A program made the position numbers and the translations under genes. Under the pieces are notes generated by a model. The model had not been told where the DNA came from, did not search any database, and was given only the letters and a program-made list of their open reading frames with translations. From positions 434,001 through 498,000 of the forward strand of contig NZ_JBGKAD010000001.1 in the NCBI RefSeq assembly GCF_041361345.1: a stretch of DNA of 64,000 nt, read 5' to 3'. Of the stretch, positions 8,875-17,528 are shown piece after piece. The DNA comes from Halobaculum sp. MBLA0147 (GTDB taxonomy: Archaea > Halobacteriota > Halobacteria > Halobacteriales > Haloferacaceae). Each line of letters opens with the position of its first letter. Position 1 is the first letter of the stretch.

Positions 8875-9867
8875 GTGCCCGACAACGCCTTCCACGTGGT
8901 GGACGTGTTCGCTCGCGAGCGGTACGCCGGCAACCAGTTGGCCGTCGTCCACGACGCCGCGGCTCTCGACACCGAACAGATGCAGGCGATCACCAGGGAG
9001 ACGAACTTCTCGGAGTGTACCTTCGTCGTCGGCGAGACGGGGACAGAGACAGAGACGGGGTACGAAGTCCGCATCTTCGACCCCGCGGAGGAGCTCCCGT
9101 TCGCCGGCCACCCGACACTGGGGACCGCGGCGGTCCTCCGCGAGCTCGTGGGCGAGGAGACGCCGGACGAGGTCACCCTCCACCTCGGCGTCGGTGACGT
9201 GCCGGTCCACGTCGAGTCGACCGCCGACGGCGGCGAGCGGTACTGGATGCGACAGGTGCCGCCGACGTTCCTCGGGACGGTTCCGGACGCGACCGCGGCC
9301 GACCTGTTGGGTCTCGACACCGCGGCGCTCCACGACGACCTCCCGGTCGAGCGCGTGACGACCGGGCTGCCGACGCTCGTCGTCCCGCTGGCCTCCGTCG
9401 ACGCCGTCCGGCGGGCCGAGACGACGGAACCGGCGTACGGGTCGTTCGTCGACGAGTACGGCGGCCACAACGTGCTCTGTGTCGCCGCGGGTGGCGTCGA
9501 CGGTGGTGACCTCCACGCTCGCGTGTTCGCCGACTGGGCCGGCGTGCCCGAAGACCCAGCCACCGGCTCCTCGAACGGCTGTCTGGCGGCGTACCTCGCG
9601 GTCCACGAGGTGTTGGGCGACGAGTGCCCGCGAGCCGTCGTCGAGCAGGGGTACGAACTCGATCGCCCGTCGCGGCTCCACCTGCGTGTCGACGCGAGCG
9701 GAGAGACGATCGTGGACCCCGATCCGTCGAGCGACACCGGCTACTACGAGGCGCACGGCACGCCCGGTGACGAGCGGCGCGGCACGGACGCGGGCGTCGA
9801 GGCGGCGAACGTCACCGTCGAGGTCGGTGGCCGTGTGGTGCCCGTCGCCGCGGGGCGACTGCTGTGA
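8875..9867 (+). CDS. PhzF-family isomerase-like protein
   Basis: PhzF-family proteins have a two-domain diaminopimelate-epimerase-like fold and typically isomerise unsaturated acids; most members have no known substrate. Family signatures are present: FHVVDVFARERYAGNQLAVV at the N-terminus, the catalytic glutamate in TNFSECTFV, the PFAGHPTLGTA loop, and DPATGSSNGCLAAYL in the second half. At 330 residues it is slightly longer than usual because of an extended C-terminal acidic stretch. The GTG start fits both the family N-terminus and the upstream TATA-like box. It is monocistronic, divergent from dph2. There is no phenazine pathway around it, so phenazine synthesis is not implied. Confidence 0.88.
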   Translation: MPDNAFHVVDVFARERYAGNQLAVVHDAAALDTEQMQAITRETNFSECTFVVGETGTETETGYEVRIFDPAEELPFAGHPTLGTAAVLRELVGEETPDEVTLHLGVGDVPVHVESTADGGERYWMRQVPPTFLGTVPDATAADLLGLDTAALHDDLPVERVTTGLPTLVVPLASVDAVRRAETTEPAYGSFVDEYGGHNVLCVAAGGVDGGDLHARVFADWAGVPEDPATGSSNGCLAAYLAVHEVLGDECPRAVVEQGYELDRPSRLHLRVDASGETIVDPDPSSDTGYYEAHGTPGDERRGTDAGVEAANVTVEVGGRVVPVAAGRLL

Positions 9868-9991
9868 GCGAACGTGTGTCTCGGAGAGTGAGCGAACGTG
9901 TGTCCGGACGCGAGGAGTGATCGGATCGTCGCCAGGGTCGACGCGACGTGCCGAGGGCGACGCGACGTGCCGAGGGCGACGCGACGAGGGG
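9864..9991. repeat. Two small tandem repeats between the PhzF-like gene and the transducer gene
   Basis: A 17-base unit GTGAGCGAACGTGTGTC occurs at 9864-9880 and 9888-9904; the first copy includes the stop codon of the PhzF-like gene. Just downstream a 19-bp unit CGACGCGACGTGCCGAGGG occurs at 9939-9957 and 9958-9976 with a partial third. They fill most of the gap between two convergent genes. Confidence 0.85.
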
Positions 9992-10014
9992 TGAGGCAGA
10001 CGGGCCGGCCGCGT

Positions 10015-11448
10015 TCAGTTCTGTGCCTCGCGGACGGTCTCCAGGGCGTCGTCGATCACCATCTCGAACATCTCGTTGGAGGCGCTGATCGTGTCCATCT
10101 CGTCGGAGATCTCCGCGATGTTGTCGGCAGACTCCGCGACCATCGAGGCGACCTCCTCGGCGGAGGCCGCCTGTTCGTCCGTGGCACGCGACACCTCCTC
10201 GACGCCGTCGGACGCCTCCTGTGTCGCCTCGGCGATCTCCTCTAAGGTCCCGATCATCTCGTCGACGCGGTCGGTCGCGTCACGGATCTCTTCGCTCGCC
10301 TGCCGGAGGTTCTCGACGGTGGTCTGGGTGTCGGACTTGATCGAGCCGACGGTCTCCTCGATGTCGTCCGTCTGTGCCTTCGTGCTCTCGGCCAACTCCT
10401 TGACCTCGTCGGCGACGACCGCGAACCCGTCGCCCGCCTCACCCGCACGGGCCGCCTCGATGGAGGCGTTCAGCGCGATGATGTTCGTCTGGTCCGCGAT
10501 GTCGTTGATCACGTCGACCACGTCGTCGATCTCGTCGACCTGCGCCTCGAGTTCGTCCACGTCGTCGACGACAGTCTCGTGTTTCGTCTCGACGGTCTCG
10601 ATCCGGTCGACCGTGTCCTCGGCCACCTCCACGCCCTCGACGGCGAGCCGTTCCGCGCGGTCGGCCTGCTCGTTGACACGACTCGTCGAGGAGGCGATCT
10701 CTTCGGTCGTCGCCGAGAGACTGTCGACCTCGTTGCGCACCGTCCCGACCGCGTCCGACTGGTCCGCGAGGATGTCGTTGACCGTCCCGATCCGGTCGGA
10801 CATGTCCGAAGCCGACAGTTGCAGGTCTTCGATGGAGTCACCCAACGCCTCGAAGTCGAACTGGTCTGTCGCGCCGGCCTCGTCGTCGGTCTCGGCGTCG
10901 GCCTCCGCGCCCTCCGCCTCGTCGTCTGCGGCCGTGTCACTCGGCTCGTCGCCGTCCGACTCTCGGACACCCGGCGCATCTTCCGCCGCCCCGTCCGTCC
11001 GCCCCTGTGCGACCACGGCGTGGTGGAGACTGTCGCGTGCCGTCCGGATTGCCGCTCGCACGTCGGCCTCGACTGCACTCGCGGTCTCCTCGTCGACGTC
11101 GGCCGCGGCCAGTGTCTCTGCGACGACCGCCTCGAGTGTCGCCGTCTGTAACGCGACGTAGTCGTCGATCCCGCCACCGGACGCGCGCACTCGCTCCCAC
11201 GCCGCGTCGTAGTCCGGCTCGGCCGTCGTGTACGGCGAGACGACGGCACTGGCGACCGCTCTGTCGTCGGTCTCCGGTCCCTCGGGTGCCCCCGACAACC
11301 GCGAGAGGACGGACTGGAGCCGTTCGGTTTCGGCTCGGTTCGCGGCGCGCTCGAGGCTCGACAACGACTCGGCGTAGGCTGCACGCGGGAACGACGACGT
11401 CACTGGACTCGCTCCTGTACCTGCTGGCGAACCCTCGCTGTCGGACAT
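10015..11448 (-). CDS. Soluble methyl-accepting chemotaxis transducer
   Basis: A 477-residue chemotaxis transducer with no membrane helices, so it senses something in the cytoplasm. Residues about 1-155 are a helical N-terminal region that I cannot assign; it could be a divergent globin-type sensor, but no clear heme histidine can be pointed to. Residues about 160-205 are an acidic low-complexity linker. The rest is the MCP signalling coiled coil, with the hairpin tip containing [19 protein letters not shown] and [18 protein letters not shown], which contacts CheA/CheW. The ATG at 11448 (MSDSEGSP) is preferred to the GTG four codons earlier because a TTTAGTA box lies 28 nt upstream of it. Confidence 0.9.
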   Translation of the reverse strand: MSDSEGSPAGTGASPVTSSFPRAAYAESLSSLERAANRAETERLQSVLSRLSGAPEGPETDDRAVASAVVSPYTTAEPDYDAAWERVRASGGGIDDYVALQTATLEAVVAETLAAADVDEETASAVEADVRAAIRTARDSLHHAVVAQGRTDGAAEDAPGVRESDGDEPSDTAADDEAEGAEADAETDDEAGATDQFDFEALGDSIEDLQLSASDMSDRIGTVNDILADQSDAVGTVRNEVDSLSATTEEIASSTSRVNEQADRAERLAVEGVEVAEDTVDRIETVETKHETVVDDVDELEAQVDEIDDVVDVINDIADQTNIIALNASIEAARAGEAGDGFAVVADEVKELAESTKAQTDDIEETVGSIKSDTQTTVENLRQASEEIRDATDRVDEMIGTLEEIAEATQEASDGVEEVSRATDEQAASAEEVASMVAESADNIAEISDEMDTISASNEMFEMVIDDALETVREAQN

Positions 11449-11472
11449 ACGTGCTGTCACTCTCGGCTGTGG

Positions 11473-11479
11473 TACTAAA
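11473..11479 (-). promoter_or_regulatory. TATA-like element of the transducer gene
   Basis: TTTAGTA on the minus strand, centred 28 nt upstream of the ATG at 11448. It fits a leaderless mRNA and decides between two possible starts. Confidence 0.6.
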
Positions 11480-11690
11480 GATGGTTGATTAGATTCTCAC
11501 TTTCGATAGCTCTGTGGACGCGCGACTTGAATGACGAGTGCCACAGCCGCGACGAGCCTCACGTGGGTGTGGGGGTCCGTCGCCGTCTCGAACGCTCGTC
11601 GGTGGGCGCCCGAGCGTCCGTCCTGGCGACGACGAGTTCACGACCGGGCCCGCCCGAAGTCTGAACCGACCGGCGCGTGTGTGGGCAGGT

Positions 11691-12950
11691 GTGCACGGAG
11701 AGACGGCGGTCGCCGACGGCAGTGTGACACTCCCTCTCGGGAACGGAGAGATCGACGTGGCTCTGCCAGACTGTTCCGTCCGCGTCGCTCGCCCGTCCGG
11801 CGGCGAGGCGGTCGACCCGGCACGAGCGGCACGGCAGGCACTCGCGGAGCCACACGGGTCGAGGCTCGCGGAGGTGGTCGACCCCGACGACGAGGTGGCG
11901 GTGGTCGTCACCGACGTGACGCGGGCGACCCCGGACGACGTGTTGCTCGACGCGCTGCTCGACCGTATCCCGGTCGAGCGGGCGGCGGTGACGGTCGTCC
12001 TCGGACTCGGGTTACACCGTCCGATGACGGACGACGAGATCGCCTCGGGGCTCGGTGACGCCGCCGATCTGGCGATCAACCACGACCCCGAGGCGACGGT
12101 CGAGGTGGGCCGTGTCCACGACGTACCGGTGCGCGTCCACGAGGCGGTCGCCGAGGCGGACACCGTGTTGGCGACCGGGATGGTCGAGCCACACCAGTAC
12201 GCCGGCTTCTCCGGGGGTGCGAAGACGGTCGTGATCGGGGCGGGCGGGGAGCCACTGATCCGGTACACCCACGGGCCAGACCTGCTCGCCGAGCCGGGCG
12301 TCCGACTCGGTCGCGTCGCGGACAACCCCTTCCGAGAACTGCTCGACCGGGCGGGGGACCTCGCTGGACCCGACTTCGCACTCAACGTCACACACGGCCC
12401 GGCCGGGATCCTGGGTGCCGCCGCCGGAGAGCCGCGTGCAGTCGTCCGCGCACTCGCGGCGCGCGGTCGCGAGGCGCTGTCCGTCGCGGTGCCGGAGACG
12501 TACGACGCCGTCGTCGCGGGTGTCGGCGCGCCGAAAGACGCGACCCTCTACCAGGCGAGCCGCGCCGCGACGTACGTCCTGTTGGGTGCACGCAACCCGG
12601 TCCGGTCTGGCGGACGTGTCGTCGTCCCGGCACGACTCGACGAGGGTGCGGGCAGCGGGACCGGCGAGCGGCGGTTCTACGAGCGACTCTCGACTGCGGA
12701 CTCCGCGGCGGCGCTGTACGAGCGGATGCGAGAGGGGTACGAGCCGGGTGCGCAGCGTGCCTTCGTGTTGGCACGTGCACTCCGCGACCACGACGTGTGG
12801 ATCACGGACAGCGAGACACCGACGCTCGTCGAGGAGTGTCTGCTCCACGCCGCGGACGGAGTGGCCGACGCCGTCGACCCCGGGAGCGACGTGCTCGTCG
12901 TCCCAGACGCACTGAACACGCTCCTCGTCGAACCGGACGACGGCGGGTGA
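11691..12950 (+). CDS. LarA-family nickel-pincer racemase/epimerase
   Basis: LarA proteins racemise or epimerise 2-hydroxy acids with a nickel-pincer nucleotide cofactor. With the start used here (419 residues) the cofactor residues align with those known in Lactobacillus LarA: H109 in GLGLHRPM, H168 in EPHQYAGFSGGAK, K178 ten residues later (the covalent pincer attachment) and H194 (YTHGPD) sixteen residues after that, exactly the known spacings. Also typical are DVTRATPDDV and YQASRAA. The N-terminal LPLGNGEIDVALP matches the family start; GTG 11679 and GTG 11709 are alternative starts. LarB, LarC and LarE, which make the cofactor, are not in the window. The substrate is unknown. Confidence 0.85.
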   Translation: MHGETAVADGSVTLPLGNGEIDVALPDCSVRVARPSGGEAVDPARAARQALAEPHGSRLAEVVDPDDEVAVVVTDVTRATPDDVLLDALLDRIPVERAAVTVVLGLGLHRPMTDDEIASGLGDAADLAINHDPEATVEVGRVHDVPVRVHEAVAEADTVLATGMVEPHQYAGFSGGAKTVVIGAGGEPLIRYTHGPDLLAEPGVRLGRVADNPFRELLDRAGDLAGPDFALNVTHGPAGILGAAAGEPRAVVRALAARGREALSVAVPETYDAVVAGVGAPKDATLYQASRAATYVLLGARNPVRSGGRVVVPARLDEGAGSGTGERRFYERLSTADSAAALYERMREGYEPGAQRAFVLARALRDHDVWITDSETPTLVEECLLHAADGVADAVDPGSDVLVVPDALNTLLVEPDDGG

Positions 12951-13010
12951 TCGACTGGTCGAGGGCGGCGACCGTCCCCGTCCTCGGGCCGTCGTCGCCG
13001 AGTCGCCTGC

Positions 13011-13070
13011 GCCCAGTCGTCACTCTCCGTCCTCGCCCGCGCCCAGTCGTCACTCTCCGTCCTCGCCCGT
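13011..13070. repeat. 30-bp tandem repeat, two copies
   Basis: Two copies of a 30-bp unit beginning GCCCAGTCGTCACTCTCCGT start at 13011 and 13041. The second copy runs into the last codons of the PH-domain gene, so the stop codon region itself lies within the repeat. Confidence 0.85.
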
Positions 13071-15164
13071 CCCAGCCTCGTTCGACTCGTTCGCTCGCAC
13101 TCTCTCGACACCACTCGACCGACCGTCCTCCCCCGTCACCTCGGGGTCGGTCTCACTCGTCTCCCGCTCGGTCTCTTCGGGATCGGTCTCACTCGTCTCC
13201 CGCTCGGTCTCTTCGGGATCGGTCTCACTCGTCTCCCGCTCGGTCTCTTCGGGATCGGTCTCACTCGTCTCCCGCTCGGTCTCTTCGGGATCGGTCTCAC
13301 TCGTCTCGGCCGCCCTCGTCCGCTCGCCACGACGACCGCGACGACCGGCACGCCGACGCCGCTGTGCGAGTGAGTCGTCGAGTCTCTCCAACAGTGCGAC
13401 CCGTATCTCCTCGGCACGCTCCGGGGGTACGTCGTGGACGACGGCGTCGCCGCCGAGGACGCTCGCCGAACTCGCCGTGTCGGCGGTGACGCTCGCGAGG
13501 TCCCACCGGCGCTGGAACAGCGTCCGGGTGACGACCACCGTCTGGAGCCTGAACGACGGGACGATCCGCGTGTGTCGTCGCCAGTAGCCGTCCCGCGTCG
13601 TCAACGCCCACTCCGTCTCGTGGTAACCGCGATTGACCCACTTGCGACGCGCCGCCGCCGGCGCGAACAGTCCCAACGGGAGCGGTAGGAGTCCGACCCA
13701 CGTCGGGAGCGACGTAGTCGCTCCGACGCCACCGGCCACCGCCGCGAGGAGACCCACCGCGATCAGGTACCGGCGCGTGTACCGCGAGCGGGCACGTTCT
13801 GCCGGTCGCGTGAACGTCGGATCGACGACCGGTCCGGCGGACGTAGCCACCTCACTCGACACGTCTTCGTCGTCGACTCCGTCTCGCGGAGACTCGGACT
13901 CGGTGTCGACTCCGTCTCGCGAGAACGCGGCGTCGTCGAACCGACCGGTGTCGTCGCCGGCCGCCAACACTTCGCGGGCCAGCGAGAGGACCCTGTCGCG
14001 ACCGCCCAGCGGGACGGTCGTCTCCGACCCGCCCCCGTCACCGCCGGGTGCGTACCCCGCGGTCTCGACGGCGAGCGACGCGTACCCGAGCCGTCGCATC
14101 GCGACGTTCTCGCCCACCGTGACGGTCTGAACCTTCCCGAGTGGGATCGTCCCGGAGTAGCGCCCGAGTAGCCCCCGCTCGTACCGGAGTTCGTCGCCCG
14201 CCCGCTCCAGCCGGAACCCGTAGTACTGGAGGTACGTCAGTCCGGCACTCACCACCCACACCGCCAGCAGGTACGAGAGGACGGCACCCACGCCCCCGAG
14301 TGCGAGTGTCACCAGATCGGTCGCCGCGAGACTCTGGACACCCTCGCCGACGTCGATCCCGACCACGTCGAGGAACTCACTCGTCACGTCTGGGCCACCG
14401 AACGGGACACCCACGAACGGGATCGCGAACGCCCCCGGCCGGAACGACACCGCGCTCAACACCCAGAGTTCGCGATCCGAGATCTCGTACAACAACTCCC
14501 CGTCGTCGCCCGCGAACGCCGAGTCGGCCGCACCGACCACCCCGTCGACGCCGTCCGTCTCGGCGTCGGCCGTCCGAGCGCTATCCGGTCCCGATCCGGT
14601 CGCACTCGATCCGGATCCACCGGCACCGGCCGGACCGACTCCACCCGAGCCCGCAACCCTCCATTCGGCACTAGCCGCTCGCTCCCGCTCGCCGGCCGCC
14701 GTCCCCTTCGCCTCTCGGAGTCGGCGGGCGCGCGGACCGACCTCGCGCTGGAGCCGGTCCGCCTCCGCCGAGTCGACGGCGTCGAGTGTCGCCTCCGTCC
14801 CGGAGCCACCCGCGGTCTCGAAGGCGACGACCGCCAGCCCGAGTGCACGTTTCACCGCCGGCCGTCGCACGTCGACGTTCTGGATCCGTTCCAACGGGAT
14901 CTCGCGTTCCTGTCGCCCGACGACGCCGCTGGCGACGATCAACTCCTCCTCGGTCAACTCGTAGCTGAACCGGTAGTAGTAGGCGACCTGGTACGCGGCA
15001 CCGACGACGAACCCGGCGATTCCCAACAGCACGGCCGCCGTCGAACCGGGCAGCACGTCGGCTCGGTTCGCCAGGAAGAACCCGCCGAACAGCCCGGCCG
15101 AGCCGACCTGGACGCCACCCTGGAGCGCGTCGAGGACGGCGGAGTAGCGGTGGAGTCGTCGCAT
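13050..15164 (-). CDS. PH-domain (YdbT-like) membrane protein with C-terminal 12-residue repeats
   Basis: A 704-residue protein of the bacterial-PH-domain type (YdbT/bPH_2). It has an N-terminal pair of helices (LFGGFFL..., AAVLLGIAGFVVGAAYQVAYYY) followed by a PH-like segment (SGVVGRQEREIPLERIQNVDV), a second helix pair and PH segment (LLGRYSGTIPLGKVQTVTV), and a third set (RYLIAVGLLAAVAGGVGATT, then WRRHTRIVPSFRLQTVVV). Acidic low-complexity linkers separate them. The C-terminus carries about four copies of the unit ETSETDPEETER. The ATG at 15164 or the GTG at 15170, which overlaps the upstream stop as GTGA, could start translation. Function is unknown; the paired gene suggests a membrane complex. 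Confidence 0.8.
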   Translation of the reverse strand: MRRLHRYSAVLDALQGGVQVGSAGLFGGFFLANRADVLPGSTAAVLLGIAGFVVGAAYQVAYYYRFSYELTEEELIVASGVVGRQEREIPLERIQNVDVRRPAVKRALGLAVVAFETAGGSGTEATLDAVDSAEADRLQREVGPRARRLREAKGTAAGERERAASAEWRVAGSGGVGPAGAGGSGSSATGSGPDSARTADAETDGVDGVVGAADSAFAGDDGELLYEISDRELWVLSAVSFRPGAFAIPFVGVPFGGPDVTSEFLDVVGIDVGEGVQSLAATDLVTLALGGVGAVLSYLLAVWVVSAGLTYLQYYGFRLERAGDELRYERGLLGRYSGTIPLGKVQTVTVGENVAMRRLGYASLAVETAGYAPGGDGGGSETTVPLGGRDRVLSLAREVLAAGDDTGRFDDAAFSRDGVDTESESPRDGVDDEDVSSEVATSAGPVVDPTFTRPAERARSRYTRRYLIAVGLLAAVAGGVGATTSLPTWVGLLPLPLGLFAPAAARRKWVNRGYHETEWALTTRDGYWRRHTRIVPSFRLQTVVVTRTLFQRRWDLASVTADTASSASVLGGDAVVHDVPPERAEEIRVALLERLDDSLAQRRRRAGRRGRRGERTRAAETSETDPEETERETSETDPEETERETSETDPEETERETSETDPEETERETSETDPEVTGEDGRSSGVERVRANESNEAGTGEDGE
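13145..13308. repeat. 36-bp tandem repeat inside the PH-domain gene
   Basis: Units start at 13151, 13187, 13223 and 13259 with partial copies at either end; they are almost identical in DNA as well as protein. On the minus strand each encodes the 12-residue acidic unit ETSETDPEETER. The near-identity of copies indicates recent expansion. Confidence 0.95.
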
Positions 15165-15166
15165 CG

Positions 15167-15646
15167 TCACACCGCGTCGTACTCGCTCTCGGTTGCCAAC
15201 TCGCGGAGCCGTTCCCGCAGCTCCGTCGCTCGGTCTGGCGTCAACCCGGGGACTGTGATGTCCGCCCCACGAGACCCCGCGGTGTAGACGACGACGCTCG
15301 CGAGTCCGACGGCCCGTTCTAGCGGCCCGCGACGCGTGTCGACGTGCTGGACGCGAACGAACGGCACCGACGACACGCGACGTGTCAACACACCACGGAC
15401 GAGGTACAGCGAGTCCTCGCGCACCTCGTACCCCCACACTCGGTACCTGAACACCGCGAAGACGACGCCCAGAGCGGCGATCACTGCCGCGAGTGCGCCG
15501 AACAGTGTCGCCGGTTCGGGTCCGACCGGCAACACGACGCCGAGCCACGTCCCGAGGAGTCCGAACGCGGCGACGACACCCGCGGAGACCAACGTACTCG
15601 CCACCCACACGAGTCGCACGCGCGGGTGGAGTGTCTGTAACTGCAC
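15167..15646 (-). CDS. PH-domain (YdbS-like) membrane protein
   Basis: Partner of the downstream PH-domain gene, with which it overlaps. It has two hydrophobic helices (LVSAGVVAAFGLLGTWLGVVL and ATLFGALAAVIAALGVVFAVF) and one PH-like domain with the family core VRGVLTRRVSSVPFVRVQHVDT and ERAVGLASVVVYTAGS. The start is uncertain. No ATG is in frame nearby; the GTG at 15646 gives a 159-residue product starting VQLQTLHPRVRLVWV, which matches the LHPR-x-R start common in this family. Upstream frame sequence is arginine-rich and unlikely to be translated. A TATA-like ATATCC near 15798 would imply a long leader. Function is unknown. Confidence 0.72.
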   Translation of the reverse strand: MQLQTLHPRVRLVWVASTLVSAGVVAAFGLLGTWLGVVLPVGPEPATLFGALAAVIAALGVVFAVFRYRVWGYEVREDSLYLVRGVLTRRVSSVPFVRVQHVDTRRGPLERAVGLASVVVYTAGSRGADITVPGLTPDRATELRERLRELATESEYDAV

Positions 15647-15940
15647 GTACCACCGTTGTGCCGCCTCGCCATTAGGCGGTTCGATGGGTACGGCGGACGA
15701 CCGAGCCGCCTGGGTCGTCCTCTCACCGACGCGTACTGCTGGGGTGTCCCGTCGAGTGTGCCTCCCTCTCGTTCGGTGAGCGACACCCCGCCAGTTGGAT
15801 ATAGCGCTATAGGATTTACTAGCACGGAACGAGACACACTCCGGCCGGCCCGGCCGACTCACACCGAGGCCCCGTGCGAACCCTCGGTGGCACCGCGACC
15901 GCTCGGACGGGCGTTCGTCGAACCACGAGCCCCCGAGCCG

Positions 15941-16978
15941 TCACCACAACGAGTAGACGTGTTCCTCGTACGTCTCGCGGACCCCCTCACCCCAGTTGTG
16001 CGTGTAGGTGTCGATGATGTCGTCGGCCACGTCACCGCGGAGGTACTTCACGACGCCGCGGTCGCCGGTTCGCTCGCGGAGGTGGGTCGTGAAGAAGTGC
16101 CGGAAGTAGTGGGGCGTCACGTTCTCGGTGGCCCCGGCACCGTCGCGGTACCACCCCTCCCGGCGGGCGTGGTCGCGGACGATCCGCTGGACTTGTTCCG
16201 GCGTCAGTCGCTCACCCCAGCCCGACGCGGTGCCGACGAACAGCGGCTCCGCGGGGGAGGTGGTGTCCGGACGGATCGCGAGCCACCGGCGGAGCGTCGT
16301 CGCCAACTCGTCGTCGACCGGGATCACGGTGTCGCGTTTCCGCTTGTTCGAGGCCGTCCGCTCGGCGCCGTTGTACGACTCCCCGACGGCGGGCTCGCTG
16401 GCGACGAACAGCGAGTTCGGCCGGCCCTCCAACTGGACGCGCCCACCCAACTCGTACTCCCCCACGTCACCGTCCAGCGTGAGGTCCCGGAGATCGAGGT
16501 TACACAGCTCGCCGACACGCATCCCGGTCTTCAACAGGGTCACGATCAGGGCCCGCTCCAGCGGGTGACGGATCTGGCCGACGAACGACCGCATCTCGGG
16601 GACGGAGATCTCGCGGCGCGTCGGATCGGGGTCGATCCGCTCGTCCAACTCCTCGACGACGAGCGCCATCGGGTTGGCGTCGAACGCGCCGACCTGTGTC
16701 ATGTACGCGTAGAAGCGGTGGAGGTACGCCGCGTACGTGGCGACCGTCGAGTCGGCCAACTCCGGGTCCGTCCGGAGGTCGTGGACGAACGCGGTACAGT
16801 CCCGGTGGACCGCCTCCTCGGGAGCGAGACCGTCGCGTTCGGCGGCGAGGAACGCCCGGAACCGCGAGAGCACTCGCTCGTACTCCGTCCGCGTCCGCTC
16901 GCTCTTCCCGTGGAGCTCCATGTCCGTGAGGAAGAAGTCGACCGGGTCGTCGACCGCCTCCGTCCGCGCGCTACTCAT
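15941..16978 (-). CDS. Tyrosine recombinase/integrase (XerC/D-like)
   Basis: A 345-residue site-specific recombinase. The N-terminal SAM-like core-binding domain spans about 10-110, the catalytic domain about 120-345. Catalytic residues visible: R154 (TGMRVGELC), a lysine in the beta-hairpin KRKRDTVIPV, the H290-x-x-R293 pair (PHYFRHFF) and nucleophile Y325 (DTYTHNW). The usual second His of LGH is replaced (YLRGDVADD). It overlaps the DUF5805-like gene upstream by 8 bp, forming a two-gene operon. No tRNA or att repeat is recognisable beside it, so it may be a resident chromosomal recombinase rather than a fresh integrative element. Confidence 0.9.
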   Translation of the reverse strand: MSSARTEAVDDPVDFFLTDMELHGKSERTRTEYERVLSRFRAFLAAERDGLAPEEAVHRDCTAFVHDLRTDPELADSTVATYAAYLHRFYAYMTQVGAFDANPMALVVEELDERIDPDPTRREISVPEMRSFVGQIRHPLERALIVTLLKTGMRVGELCNLDLRDLTLDGDVGEYELGGRVQLEGRPNSLFVASEPAVGESYNGAERTASNKRKRDTVIPVDDELATTLRRWLAIRPDTTSPAEPLFVGTASGWGERLTPEQVQRIVRDHARREGWYRDGAGATENVTPHYFRHFFTTHLRERTGDRGVVKYLRGDVADDIIDTYTHNWGEGVRETYEEHVYSLW

Positions 16979-17528
16979 CGAGCACGTACCCCCCTTCGCG
17001 ACCGCTGTAGGTCACCGGACCGGACTCGATCAGCGAGGACATCGTCTCGTCGAGTCGCTCCTCGAAGTCACCCATCACCGCGTCGAGCAGGTCGTCCCAC
17101 GAACACACTCCCCGCTCCGAGAGCACGCCGAGAACCCGGTCTTCCAGGCCGCCAACCCCAGGGGTAGCGTCGCCAGTCCCGGGTTCGACGGCACTCACGT
17201 CGTCGACGGGTGCCGAACTGCCCGGATCGGTCGTCTCGGCGCCGCTGTCGACCGTGTGGGACTCCTCACCGCTCGTTCCGTCGGCCACAGCAGTGTCTCG
17301 CTCGTCGGTCTCGTTAAACTCGTCACCAGTGTCGGTATCGTCGCCGGTGTCGGGGTCGTCCGTGCCGTGCGAGTCGTCGGCGAGTCCGAGTTCCCGACGG
17401 CCCGCCTGGACCATCGTCCGGACGAACTCGCTCTGGCTCATCCCCAGTTCTTCGGCGTCTGCGCGCCACGCCTCCTTCTGGTAGGCCGGCACCCGCGTGG
17501 TGACGGGCGTCTGCTCGTCGGTGGACAC
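16971..17528 (-). CDS. DUF5805-like protein with ribbon-helix-helix N-terminus
   Basis: A 185-residue protein. Residues 8-45 (VTTRVPAYQKEAWRADAEEL, then MSQSEFVRTMVQAGRRELGL) look like a ribbon-helix-helix DNA-binding fold. Residues 50-125 are a long acidic Asp/Thr/Gly linker. Residues 130-185 form a small helical domain (LEDRVLGVLSERGVCSWDDLLDAVM) that resembles a winged helix. Proteins of this make-up in haloarchaea are, to my knowledge, annotated DUF5805 and often accompany an integrase, as here. A likely role is accessory or regulatory DNA binding for the recombinase. The start is a GTG. Confidence 0.75.
   Translation of the reverse strand: MSTDEQTPVTTRVPAYQKEAWRADAEELGMSQSEFVRTMVQAGRRELGLADDSHGTDDPDTGDDTDTGDEFNETDERDTAVADGTSGEESHTVDSGAETTDPGSSAPVDDVSAVEPGTGDATPGVGGLEDRVLGVLSERGVCSWDDLLDAVMGDFEERLDETMSSLIESGPVTYSGREGGYVLDE

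Noticed and set aside
13145-13308. Possible CRISPR-like array
   Set aside because: Units are contiguous with no spacers and encode an in-frame protein repeat.
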